A stretch of 64,000 nt of DNA from JBGAPI01 sp044221335. GTDB taxonomy: Bacteria; Pseudomonadota; Gammaproteobacteria; Xanthomonadales; Ahniellaceae. Made by a program: the position numbers and the translations under genes. The stretch lies in contig JBGAPI010000013.1 of NCBI GenBank assembly GCA_044221335.1, positions 43,256 through 107,255 on the forward strand, read 5' to 3'. The notes beneath the pieces were generated by a model. The model did not search any database and was not told the DNA's origin. It saw nothing but the letters and a program-made list of their open reading frames with translations. Shown piece after piece: positions 46,696 to 53,568 of this stretch (positions within the stretch are counted from its first letter, which is position 1; the number at the start of each line of letters is the position of its first letter).

Positions 46696-46785
46696 TCATT
46701 CCGGCAAGCTCGACAGCATGCCGGCGCGCGTTTGCGGCGCGGCGTTCCGGCGGCTGTCCTGCACGTGGAGGAAGTAAGTATTCAC
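46696..46785 (-). CDS. possible 29-residue small protein or leader peptide
   Basis: A GTG at 46785 opens a frame that begins MNTYFLHVQDSRRNA and ends GMLSSLPE at a TGA. After the first two codons nearly all third positions are G or C, as in real genes here. GGGAA about 9 nt upstream is a weak ribosome site. The frame lies wholly inside the transcript at 46606-46826, and its stop overlaps the closing stem, so translation would affect folding. There is no run of a single amino acid as in classic attenuators. It may equally be chance in an RNA. Confidence 0.35.
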   Translation of the reverse strand: MNTYFLHVQDSRRNAAPQTRAGMLSSLPE

Positions 46786-46832
46786 GTCGTTGTTCCCGAA
46801 TTCCGTAATGACTGCCGTTCGGCAGGGCGCGA

Positions 46833-46860
46833 ACTATACGCCCGAATTCCGGCGCGTCAA
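46833..46860 (-). promoter_or_regulatory. sigma-70 promoter
   Basis: On the minus strand TTGACG (46855-46860) and TATAGT (46833-46838) are separated by 16 bp. This is the best -35/-10 match that I see in the window. The expected start of transcription is near 46826. Confidence 0.75.
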
Positions 46861-46911
46861 TAGTTTCGTCGCGGTTCCGACCGGCGGTAATTTATCCGGC
46901 GATGAACGCAT

Positions 46912-47150
46912 GCGTATGGAGCGTAGGGCGCGCACTGCGCGCCGTCGCCCCGGTCCCGCGGTCGATCGGCGCCAGGCCGATGGGTTTCGCGATGGCGGGC
47001 AAGGCCCGCGCTACTCGTCACCCGACAGCCACGCGTATGGAGCGTAGGGCGCGCACTGCGCGCCGTCGCCCCAGTCCTGCGGTCGATCGGCGCCAGGCCG
47101 ATGGGTTTCGCGATGGCGGGCAAGGCCCGCGCTACTCGTCACCCGACAGC
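46912..47150. repeat. 121-bp tandem duplication containing family C elements
   Basis: A 121-bp unit starting GCGTATGGAGCGTAGGGCGC at 46912 recurs at 47033; the second copy ends with CCCGACAGC at 47150. Over the full overlap I find only two mismatches (CCCCGGTCCC against CCCCAGTCCT). Each unit contains a family C pair (GTAGGGCGCGCACTGCGCGC and GCGATGGCGGGCAAGGCCCG). The second copy includes the last six codons and stop of the AIM24 gene. Confidence 0.9.
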
Positions 47151-48130
47151 AGGGTGCCGATGCCGAAGCCGCCGAGCACCGAGCCCTCGTCCTTGCTGCC
47201 GCCCGGGCGTGCGGCCTGCAGCATGCGCCCGGCCATTCGCGAGAACGGCAGCGACTGCAGCCAGACGTGGCCGGGACCCGTGAGCTCGGCGAAGAACACG
47301 CCCTCGCCGGCGAACAGCATCGACTTCACGTTGCCGACCGCCTTCACGTCGAAGCCGACGGTCTGCGACAGCGCGACGACGCAGCCGGTGTCAACGTGCA
47401 GGATCTCGCCGGCGGCGAGGTCACGCTGCACGATGGTGCCGCCGGCGTGGACGAACACCTGACCGTCGCCCTCGAGCTTCTGCATGATGAAGCCCTCGCC
47501 GCCGAACAGGCCGGTCAGGATCTTCTTCTGGAAGTAGATGCCGATCGCGACGCCCTTGGCGGCGCACAGGAAGGCATCCTTCTGGCAGATGATGCGGCCG
47601 CCGTACTCGGAGAGCTTCAGCGGGATGATGGTGCCGGGATAGGGCGCGGCGAACGCGGCGCGGGCCTTGCCCGCCCCCTTGTGGGTGAACACCGTGGTGA
47701 ACAGCGATTCGCCGGTCAGCAGGCGCTTGCCGGCGCCGACCAGCTTGTCGAAGAAGCCGCCGCCCTGGCTCTGCGCGGAGCCGTCGCCGAACACCGCGTC
47801 CATGCCGATGGCGGCGTCCTTGTACATCATCGCGCCGGCCTCGGCGACGACCGACTCGCCCGGATCGAGCTCGATCTCGACGAACTGCATGTCGGAGCCG
47901 ATCACCTTGAAGTCGATCACGTCGGCCATGCCCGGCGCGACCGACGGCGGCGGCATCGTGGGCGCCATCGGGCTGCCCATCAGCTCGTTGCAGCTGCCGA
48001 TCGCGATCCACTCGGCGAAGCCGTTGCGCCAGCAGTGGCCGTTCGGATTGGCCTTGGCCTGCGCGCGGGCCTGCGCATCGTCCAGCGGACCCATCTGCTG
48101 ACCACCGTAGGACAAGAACCACTGCGCCAT
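47132..48130 (-). CDS. GYF-like domain plus AIM24 (TIGR00266) family protein
   Basis: The 332-residue protein begins MAQWFLSYGGQQMGPLDDAQ, a GYF_2/DUF4339 domain (residues 1-50, with CWRNGFAEWIAI). After a Pro-rich linker comes the AIM24/TIGR00266 domain: VIGSDMQFVEIELDPGESVVAEAGAMMY near 95, FTTVFTHKGAGKARAAFA, GTIIPLKL, QKDAFLCAAKGVAIGIYFQKK, GEGFIMQKLEGDGQVFVHAGGTI. Members form trimeric beta barrels; cellular function is unclear. The start at 48130 is chosen because the GYF domain begins there. Its last six codons are also present in the upstream copy of the 121-bp duplication. Confidence 0.9.
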   Translation of the reverse strand: MAQWFLSYGGQQMGPLDDAQARAQAKANPNGHCWRNGFAEWIAIGSCNELMGSPMAPTMPPPSVAPGMADVIDFKVIGSDMQFVEIELDPGESVVAEAGAMMYKDAAIGMDAVFGDGSAQSQGGGFFDKLVGAGKRLLTGESLFTTVFTHKGAGKARAAFAAPYPGTIIPLKLSEYGGRIICQKDAFLCAAKGVAIGIYFQKKILTGLFGGEGFIMQKLEGDGQVFVHAGGTIVQRDLAAGEILHVDTGCVVALSQTVGFDVKAVGNVKSMLFAGEGVFFAELTGPGHVWLQSLPFSRMAGRMLQAARPGGSKDEGSVLGGFGIGTLLSGDE

Positions 48131-48217
48131 GACGCGAACTCCGGTTGGGAAAGCTCGCAAGATGGTGCGAGCGCCTCCGGAACGCAAGTGGTGACCAACA
48201 GGCTATGGCTTCGGAGA

Positions 48218-48326
48218 CAGGAGCGACGTAGGCCGCGATGTCCGAGCGGCGGAAGCCGCGACCCGAGACGCCTCGTACCCGGGGCTCACGCCCCTCGGAC
48301 ATCGCGGCCTGCGCCGCTCCTGCCCG
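48218..48326. repeat. intergenic repeat, family B (variant)
   Basis: CAGGAGCGACGTAGGCCGCG and its inverted partner CGCGGCCTGCGCCGCTCCTG enclose AGCGGCGGAAGCCGCGA and GGGGCTCACGCCCCTC. It lies in the divergent gap between the AIM24 gene and the beta-helix protein gene. Confidence 0.75.
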
Positions 48327-48393
48327 GGTTGCATGTCCGCTTTCCCCCGGCATTCCCGTCCCTTACGGCAATCCCCACCTCGGACCTGCCGCC

Positions 48394-49458
48394 ATGCTCC
48401 GTCGCCTCGCTCTCGCCACCGCCCTTGCCGCCGCTGCCAGTCCGGCGTGCCACGCGGAAGTGCTGTGCATCAGCACGGCCGCGCAGCTGCGCAACGCGCT
48501 GATCGCCGCGGCGAGCAGCGCCTCGGCAACCGAGATCCGCCTGCACCCGGGCTTCTACTCGGTGCCCGCGGCGAGCGGCAGCGCGGTGTCGCTCAGCTAC
48601 TCGGCGAATTCCGATCTCAGCATCAGCGGCGGCTGGCGCGACGTCGGCGGCTCCTGCTCCACGCAGGGCGGCTCCCCCGACGACACCGTGATCAGCGCCG
48701 GCGGTGTCGGCCAGCTGTTCAGCGTGTTCCTGCAGACCGGCGCCGCGACCCGCTTCGAGATCAACAACGTCAGCCTGCGCCAGGGCGATCTGTCCGCCGG
48801 CGGCGGCCCCTCCGCCTGCCTCGCGATCGAGACCGACGGCAGTTCCGACGCCACCATCCTGATCGACCGCAACGAGTTCCGCCTGTGCAACCGCATCGGC
48901 GGCAGCGGCAGCGCGTTGGCGCTGACCGCGCGCAGCGCCACCGTTTACGTCCGCGGCAACGTGTTCGCCGACAACGGCAACACCGCGGGGGCGGTGTTCC
49001 TGAAGTCGCTCGGCGGTTCGATCAGCTATGTCAGCAACAACACCATCGCCAACAATCCGCAGTTCGGCGCCGGCGGCGGCCCGGGCGGCCTGCAGATCAC
49101 CGGGCTCGCCGGCGACTTCTTCTGGGTCACCAACAACGTGCTGTGGAACAACGGCACCGGCAACGGCTACGACCTGCTGGCGAACGCTCCGGCGGAGGCG
49201 CTGCTCAACAACCTGATCGGCCAGCGCGCGCCGCTGCCGGCCGGCGCCGCGGACATCAACAACCTCAGCGTCGACCCGGGGTTCACCAGCATCGTCGACT
49301 TCCGTCCGCGCACCGACTCGCCGCTGCGCAACACCGGCGTCAGCCCCAGCGGCAGCATCGTGGAGGTGGACTTCGACAACCTGCCGCGGGTGGCGGGCAG
49401 CAAGATCGATCGTGGCGCCTACGAGTACGACGAGGCCTTCGCCAACGGCTTCGAGTAG
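48394..49458 (+). CDS. secreted right-handed beta-helix-like protein
   Basis: The ATG at 48394 opens a signal peptide (MLRRLALATALAAAASPACH, cleavage near CHA-EV). The 354-residue product has repeated Asn-rich turns: NNVSLRQGD, RNEFRLCNRIGGSG, RGNVFADNGNTAGAVF, VSNNTIANNPQFG and VTNNVLWNNGTGNGYD. These resemble coils of parallel beta-helix proteins such as pectate-lyase-like or adhesin folds. Near the C-terminus DSPLRNTGV and KIDRGAYEYD are typical of this group. It ends EAFANGFE; a short FxxGFE tail is common in secreted proteins of this bacterial group as I recall. No catalytic residues can be assigned. Confidence 0.8.
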   Translation: MLRRLALATALAAAASPACHAEVLCISTAAQLRNALIAAASSASATEIRLHPGFYSVPAASGSAVSLSYSANSDLSISGGWRDVGGSCSTQGGSPDDTVISAGGVGQLFSVFLQTGAATRFEINNVSLRQGDLSAGGGPSACLAIETDGSSDATILIDRNEFRLCNRIGGSGSALALTARSATVYVRGNVFADNGNTAGAVFLKSLGGSISYVSNNTIANNPQFGAGGGPGGLQITGLAGDFFWVTNNVLWNNGTGNGYDLLANAPAEALLNNLIGQRAPLPAGAADINNLSVDPGFTSIVDFRPRTDSPLRNTGVSPSGSIVEVDFDNLPRVAGSKIDRGAYEYDEAFANGFE

Positions 49459-49617
49459 GGGCGGCCGCGGCGCGGATCTTCCGGCGAAGCCGGCGCCCGG
49501 ATCGCCGCCGAGGCCGGCGGCGCGCATCCACCCTCCGGCACGGGAGAGCGCGGGCGGAGGCCCTGCTAAAATCGGGCGATCCGAGGCGGCATCGTCGCCG
49601 CCGTACCGCGCATCGCC

Positions 49618-50217
49618 GTGATCGAACGCCTGCCTCGCAGCGACCACTTCACCGTCCTCCTCGACCGTTGGCGCTCCGGCGACCGCGACGCCGAGCGCGC
49701 GCTGGTGCAGGAGTGCTACCCGCTGATGAAGGAGATCGCGGCGGGGCAGCTGCGCCGGACCCGCGGGCTGGCGCTGCAGACCACCGAGCTTGCGAACGAG
49801 GCCTACCTCCGGCTGACTGGCATCCAGGACGTCGACTGGCGCGACCGCCGCCACTTCATGGCGATCGTCGCGACCGTGATCCGCCGGCTGCTGGTCGACC
49901 TGGTGCGTGAAGGGGGCGCGCAGAAGCGCGGTGGCGCGTCCTACGTCGTGTCGCTGGACGACGCCGAGGGCGGTGCCCAGGCGCCAGCGAGTGCGGAGGG
50001 CTTCGTCGACTGGAGCATGATCGAACGGGCACTGACGGCACTCGAACGCGAGGACGCCGAGTCGGCCCAGGTGGCCGAACTGAAGGTCCTGGTCGGACTG
50101 TCGGTGCAGGACATCGCCGACGAGATGGGCAGCTCGGTCGCCACCGTCGGGCGCCAGTGGCGCTTCGCCAAGTCCTTCCTCGCGGACCATCTGCGCGACA
50201 GCGCCCCCGACGCCTGA
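49618..50217 (+). CDS. ECF-type RNA polymerase sigma factor (TIGR02999-like)
   Basis: The 199-residue protein starts at a GTG (49618). It has a sigma-2 region (YPLMKEIAAGQLRRTRGLALQTTELANEAYLRLT, DVDWRDRRHFMAIVATVIRRLLVDLVRE) and a sigma-4 helix-turn-helix near the end (LVGLSVQDIADEMGSSVATVGRQWRFAKSFL). The phrase TTELANEAYLRL is characteristic of the TIGR02999 group. The gene ends 3 bp before the kinase gene, the usual partner. No anti-sigma gene is present, so control is probably by the kinase. Confidence 0.92.
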   Translation: MIERLPRSDHFTVLLDRWRSGDRDAERALVQECYPLMKEIAAGQLRRTRGLALQTTELANEAYLRLTGIQDVDWRDRRHFMAIVATVIRRLLVDLVREGGAQKRGGASYVVSLDDAEGGAQAPASAEGFVDWSMIERALTALEREDAESAQVAELKVLVGLSVQDIADEMGSSVATVGRQWRFAKSFLADHLRDSAPDA

Positions 50218-50220
50218 GCG

Positions 50221-52734
50221 ATGGCGAGCGTCCGGTCGATCTTCGAGGCCGCGCTGGCGCGGCCGGCCGCCGAGCGCGAGGCGCTGGTGCGGGAGCTGGC
50301 GGACGGGGACCTGGCCCTGGCCGCGCGGGTCCAGCGACTGCTTGCGCTGGACGCCGCCGGCGTCCACACCGGGGACGTCAGTCCGGCCGCGGATCGCGCC
50401 GCCGCGCTGCTCGAGGAGCACGCACTGGTCGGCGTCGCGCTGGATCGCTACCGCATCGTCGCGCCGCTCGGCGCCGGCGGCATGGGCCGGGTCTTCGTGG
50501 GCGAGCGCATCGACGGCCAGTTCGAGCAGCGCGTCGCGGTGAAGTTCATCGAGGTCGCCGGCCTCGCCCCGGCCGCGCGCGCGCGCCTGGTCGAGGAGCG
50601 TCGCCATCTCGGCGTGCTGCGGCATCCCTACATCTGCCGGATCCTCGACGCCGGCCTCGGCCCGCAGGACCGCCCTTACGTCGTGATGGAACTGGTCGAG
50701 GGCCAGCCGCTCGTCGACTATTGCGATCAGCAGCGGCTCGGCATCGACGCCCGCCTGGCGGTGTTCCGCCGGGTCCTCGCGGCCGTGCGGCACGCGCACG
50801 CGGCGCTGATCGTGCACTGCGATCTCAAGTCCTCGAACATCCTGGTCGATCGGGCCGGCCTGCCGAAGCTGCTCGACTTCGGCATCGCGCGGCCCCTGCG
50901 CCAGCCGGACCCGAGTGCGGACGAACCGCGGTTCCTGTCGCCCGCGAGCGCCGCGCCGGAGCAGTTCCGCGGCGAGGCGGTGTCGGTGGCGACCGACATC
51001 TACGCACTCGGTCTGCTGCTGTACCGGCTCCTGGCGGGACGCGAGCCGTTCGAGCTCCTCGGTCTCGACGTCGCGGCGATCGAGGCGCTGACCCTCGAGG
51101 CCGCCCCCCCGCCGATGGCGCAGCGCGCGGACGACGATCCGTCCGCGGCGGCACGGCTCGGACTGCGGCCCGGCGCCTGGAAGCGACGCCTCGCCGGCGA
51201 CCTCGAGGCGATCGTGCAGCAGTGCCTCGAGAAGGACCCGGCCCGGCGCTACGCCAGCGTCGACCAGCTCGATGCCGATCTGGCCGCGGTGCTGGCGCAC
51301 CAGCCGATCGCGGCGCGCGCGGACCAGCGCGGCTACCGCCTGCGCTGCTTCCTGCGGCGCCATCGCAGCAGCGTCGCCTTCGCCGCCACCCTGGTGCTCG
51401 GCCTGACGACGACGGTCGTCGTGCTCTGGCGGCAGCAGCTCGAAGTCAGCGCGCAGCGCAACCAGGCGCTGCTCGAGCGCGATCGGGCGGAGGCTGCGCT
51501 CGGCATCCTCGAGGACGCCTTCCTCGCGGCCGATCCCTCGGAGTCGCTCGGCGTCGACACCCGCATCGGCGACGTGCTCGGGGCGGCCGAGCCCGCGATC
51601 GACGCTGTCGCCGAGCGCCAGCCGGACATCGCGGCGTCGCTGTACCGGACGCTGGCCGAGATCCATTCGGGCCTGCGCTCGGACGGCCGCGCCGCGGCAT
51701 TGGCGCACGCCGCGCGCACCCACGCCGAACTCGCCCATACCGGTCCGGTGCTGGTGCCGTACTGGATCCTGGAGGCGCGGACGCTGATCGACAATGGCCG
51801 CTTCGACGCTGCCGAGGGCCTGCTGACGCGCGCGGCCGCGGAAACGCCGGCGCTGCCGCCGGAGTGGTACATCGCCCGGGCGCGGCTGGTCAGCTTCCGC
51901 AACTCCTCCGCGGACGCGATCGCCGACGCCGAACGCGCCGTCGCGATGACCGAGGCCCGCGGCCCGACCGACCGGATCGCGACCGCCGCGCAGTGGCAGC
52001 TGGCGGAGGCGCAGCGCTCCGCCAAGGACCCGCGCGCGGCCCTCGCGACCCTCGATCGGATGCTGGAATGGCAGCGCCAGGCCGACGGCGAGCATCCACG
52101 CGCCCTGATCACCCGGCTGCGACGACTGGTCGCGCTGGAACAGGCCGGCGAGCTCGCGAAGGCCTCCGTCGACGCGGTCACCCTGATCGCCGCCGTCGAC
52201 GCCCGCTTCGGCGCGCACAGCGTGTTCGCCGCGACCGCACGCACCGCGCACGGCCGCGTGCTGCGCAAGCTCGGTGCGCTCGGACCGGCCCTGGCGCGGC
52301 TCGACGAAGCGCTGGCGATCCAGCGCGACCTGCTCGGTCCTCGCCATCCGACCACGGTCATGTCGGAATACAACCTGGCGGTGGCGCAATGGGCGGACAG
52401 CGGTCGCGCCGCCTCCACCGAGGAGCACCTGCGCAACGCGTTCACCAACGGCCTGCGGACCTTCGGCGCCAGCAGCAATATCGCGATGCTGTACCGGACC
52501 GCCCTGGCCCAGTTCCTCAACGACGCCGGGCGCGGCGATGCCGCCCTGGCCGTGCTGCTGGAGCCCGACCCGCGATCGGGATACGGCCAGTCGACCCCGG
52601 GCAATCAGGCGCGTTTCCGCGAGCAGCTCGCGATCGCCCACCGCGGCGCCGACTGCGCGAAACGACCGCGCCCGTCCTGCGGGGAAGCTGCCGCGCTGCT
52701 CGAGCAGACGTCGCCCCCGGGCGCCCCTCCGTGA
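50221..52734 (+). CDS. membrane Ser/Thr protein kinase with TPR-like region
   Basis: The 837-residue protein has a short helical N-terminus, then a Hanks kinase domain (about 77-345): glycine loop APLGAGGMGRVF, Lys in VAVKFIE, catalytic HCDLKSSNIL near H199, and LLDFGIARPL. HCD replaces the common HRD, a change seen in this group. A membrane helix (VAFAATLVLGLTTTVVVLW) lies near residue 385. The rest, about 430 residues, is an all-alpha TPR-like domain predicted outside the cytoplasm (HAARTHAELAHTG, RLDEALAIQRDLLG). It probably senses an external signal and controls the sigma factor encoded just upstream. Confidence 0.92.
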   Translation: MASVRSIFEAALARPAAEREALVRELADGDLALAARVQRLLALDAAGVHTGDVSPAADRAAALLEEHALVGVALDRYRIVAPLGAGGMGRVFVGERIDGQFEQRVAVKFIEVAGLAPAARARLVEERRHLGVLRHPYICRILDAGLGPQDRPYVVMELVEGQPLVDYCDQQRLGIDARLAVFRRVLAAVRHAHAALIVHCDLKSSNILVDRAGLPKLLDFGIARPLRQPDPSADEPRFLSPASAAPEQFRGEAVSVATDIYALGLLLYRLLAGREPFELLGLDVAAIEALTLEAAPPPMAQRADDDPSAAARLGLRPGAWKRRLAGDLEAIVQQCLEKDPARRYASVDQLDADLAAVLAHQPIAARADQRGYRLRCFLRRHRSSVAFAATLVLGLTTTVVVLWRQQLEVSAQRNQALLERDRAEAALGILEDAFLAADPSESLGVDTRIGDVLGAAEPAIDAVAERQPDIAASLYRTLAEIHSGLRSDGRAAALAHAARTHAELAHTGPVLVPYWILEARTLIDNGRFDAAEGLLTRAAAETPALPPEWYIARARLVSFRNSSADAIADAERAVAMTEARGPTDRIATAAQWQLAEAQRSAKDPRAALATLDRMLEWQRQADGEHPRALITRLRRLVALEQAGELAKASVDAVTLIAAVDARFGAHSVFAATARTAHGRVLRKLGALGPALARLDEALAIQRDLLGPRHPTTVMSEYNLAVAQWADSGRAASTEEHLRNAFTNGLRTFGASSNIAMLYRTALAQFLNDAGRGDAALAVLLEPDPRSGYGQSTPGNQARFREQLAIAHRGADCAKRPRPSCGEAAALLEQTSPPGAPP

Positions 52735-52833
52735 GAAACTGATCGACTTTTCCCGCCGATTCCGATTCCTGCAGCGCGACGTCCCGCCTCGGCGATCGTC
52801 GACGCCCCCCATTCATTGCCACGGAACCTGCCC

Positions 52834-53349
52834 ATGAACCGCATCCACCCTTCGCGCTGCGCCGCTGTCGCCGTCGCCGCCCTTGCCGCCGGCTCCGCCC
52901 TCGCGTCCGGCCCGCCGCCGACCTGCCCCGACCTGCAGCAGGTTCCGCCCGAGCAGTGTCCCGAGACACAGAAGTTCTCCGCGATGACGCCACTCGATTT
53001 CGTCACCGCCGCCCAGCCGGACGACTGCACCATCGAGCGGCCGGGCAAGATCGGGCCGTGGCTGCGCCATTGCGAGCCGCGGATCAACCCGCCGCCGCAG
53101 CAGCAGCTCGACTGCTCCGAGGGACTCGGCACCGCGACCTGCGAGGCCTATCCGCAGGGCGCGGAGATCCGCTACACCTGGAGCTTCAGCGGCGGCGTTT
53201 CCGGCACGCCGATCGCGAACACCACGCAGTCGATGTTCACGGTCAACTGCCTGCCGCCGAACTACGTCGGCCGGATCTACGTGACGCTGATCGGTCCGAA
53301 CAACTTGTCGAGCTCGACCTCCATGCTCGTGAGCTGCCCCCCGCAGTGA
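52834..53349 (+). CDS. small secreted Cys-rich protein, possible RHS companion
   Basis: The 171-residue product starts MNRIHPSRCAAVAVAALAAG at 52834 with a signal peptide cleaved near ALA-SG. The mature protein has eight Cys, in CPDLQQVPPEQCPE, DDCTIERPG, HCEPRI, LDCSEG, ATCEAYP and later VNCLPPNY and VSCPP. The C-terminal half (IRYTWSFSGGVSG to TLIGPNNLSSSTSML) looks like an Ig-like beta sandwich. I do not recognise the family. Its leader shares a 33-bp sequence with that of the RHS gene that follows, 219 bp downstream, which suggests shared control. Confidence 0.7.
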   Translation: MNRIHPSRCAAVAVAALAAGSALASGPPPTCPDLQQVPPEQCPETQKFSAMTPLDFVTAAQPDDCTIERPGKIGPWLRHCEPRINPPPQQQLDCSEGLGTATCEAYPQGAEIRYTWSFSGGVSGTPIANTTQSMFTVNCLPPNYVGRIYVTLIGPNNLSSSTSMLVSCPPQ

Positions 53350-53568
53350 GGCACGAACCGCGGTGACTCGCCGACGTCACTCGCGACGCCCGGATGGCGG
53401 TTTCCCCGCCTCCGGGCGTCGTCGTTTGTGGGCCTGCCCACCGCGCGACATCGGCCGCTGATCGATCTTTCCCGCGCCTTCCGATTCCCTGCCCAAGCCG
53501 TCGATACGGAGGGCCGCGCTGCAACCGCACGCGGCTCGACGACGGTGCCACGCAACCATGGAATCGAC

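Larger units (their letters stand above)
46606..46826 (-). ncRNA. candidate structured small RNA or small-protein mRNA
   Basis: A promoter (46833-46860) and a terminator (46606-46641) define a transcript of about 220 nt. It folds well. CTGCC-GAAC-GGCAG forms a 5' hairpin. GTCATTACGG (46803-46812) pairs with CCGGAATGAC (46695-46704) and closes a large domain in which GACAGC pairs with GCTGTC. GAGGCCTGC-GCGA-GCAGGCCTC (46656-46677) is a perfect hairpin with a GNRA loop. I checked by eye for 6S, tmRNA, RNase P and SRP RNA hallmarks and found none. A 29-codon reading frame lies inside the closed domain. Function unknown. Confidence 0.5.

Noticed and set aside
46606..46826. 6S RNA, tmRNA, RNase P RNA or SRP RNA
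   Set aside because: No tmRNA tRNA-like end, no RNase P GAGGAAAGUC core and no SRP GGAAG tip are present. The 6S genomic context (zapA or the formyl-THF cyclo-ligase gene) is absent. The layout of stems is only loosely 6S-like, so I left the class open.
46213..46863. A 216-codon open frame on the plus strand through the tRNA-like and sRNA region
   Set aside because: It runs across a tRNA-like element, a terminator and a promoter on the other strand, is Arg/Pro-rich and has no family motif.
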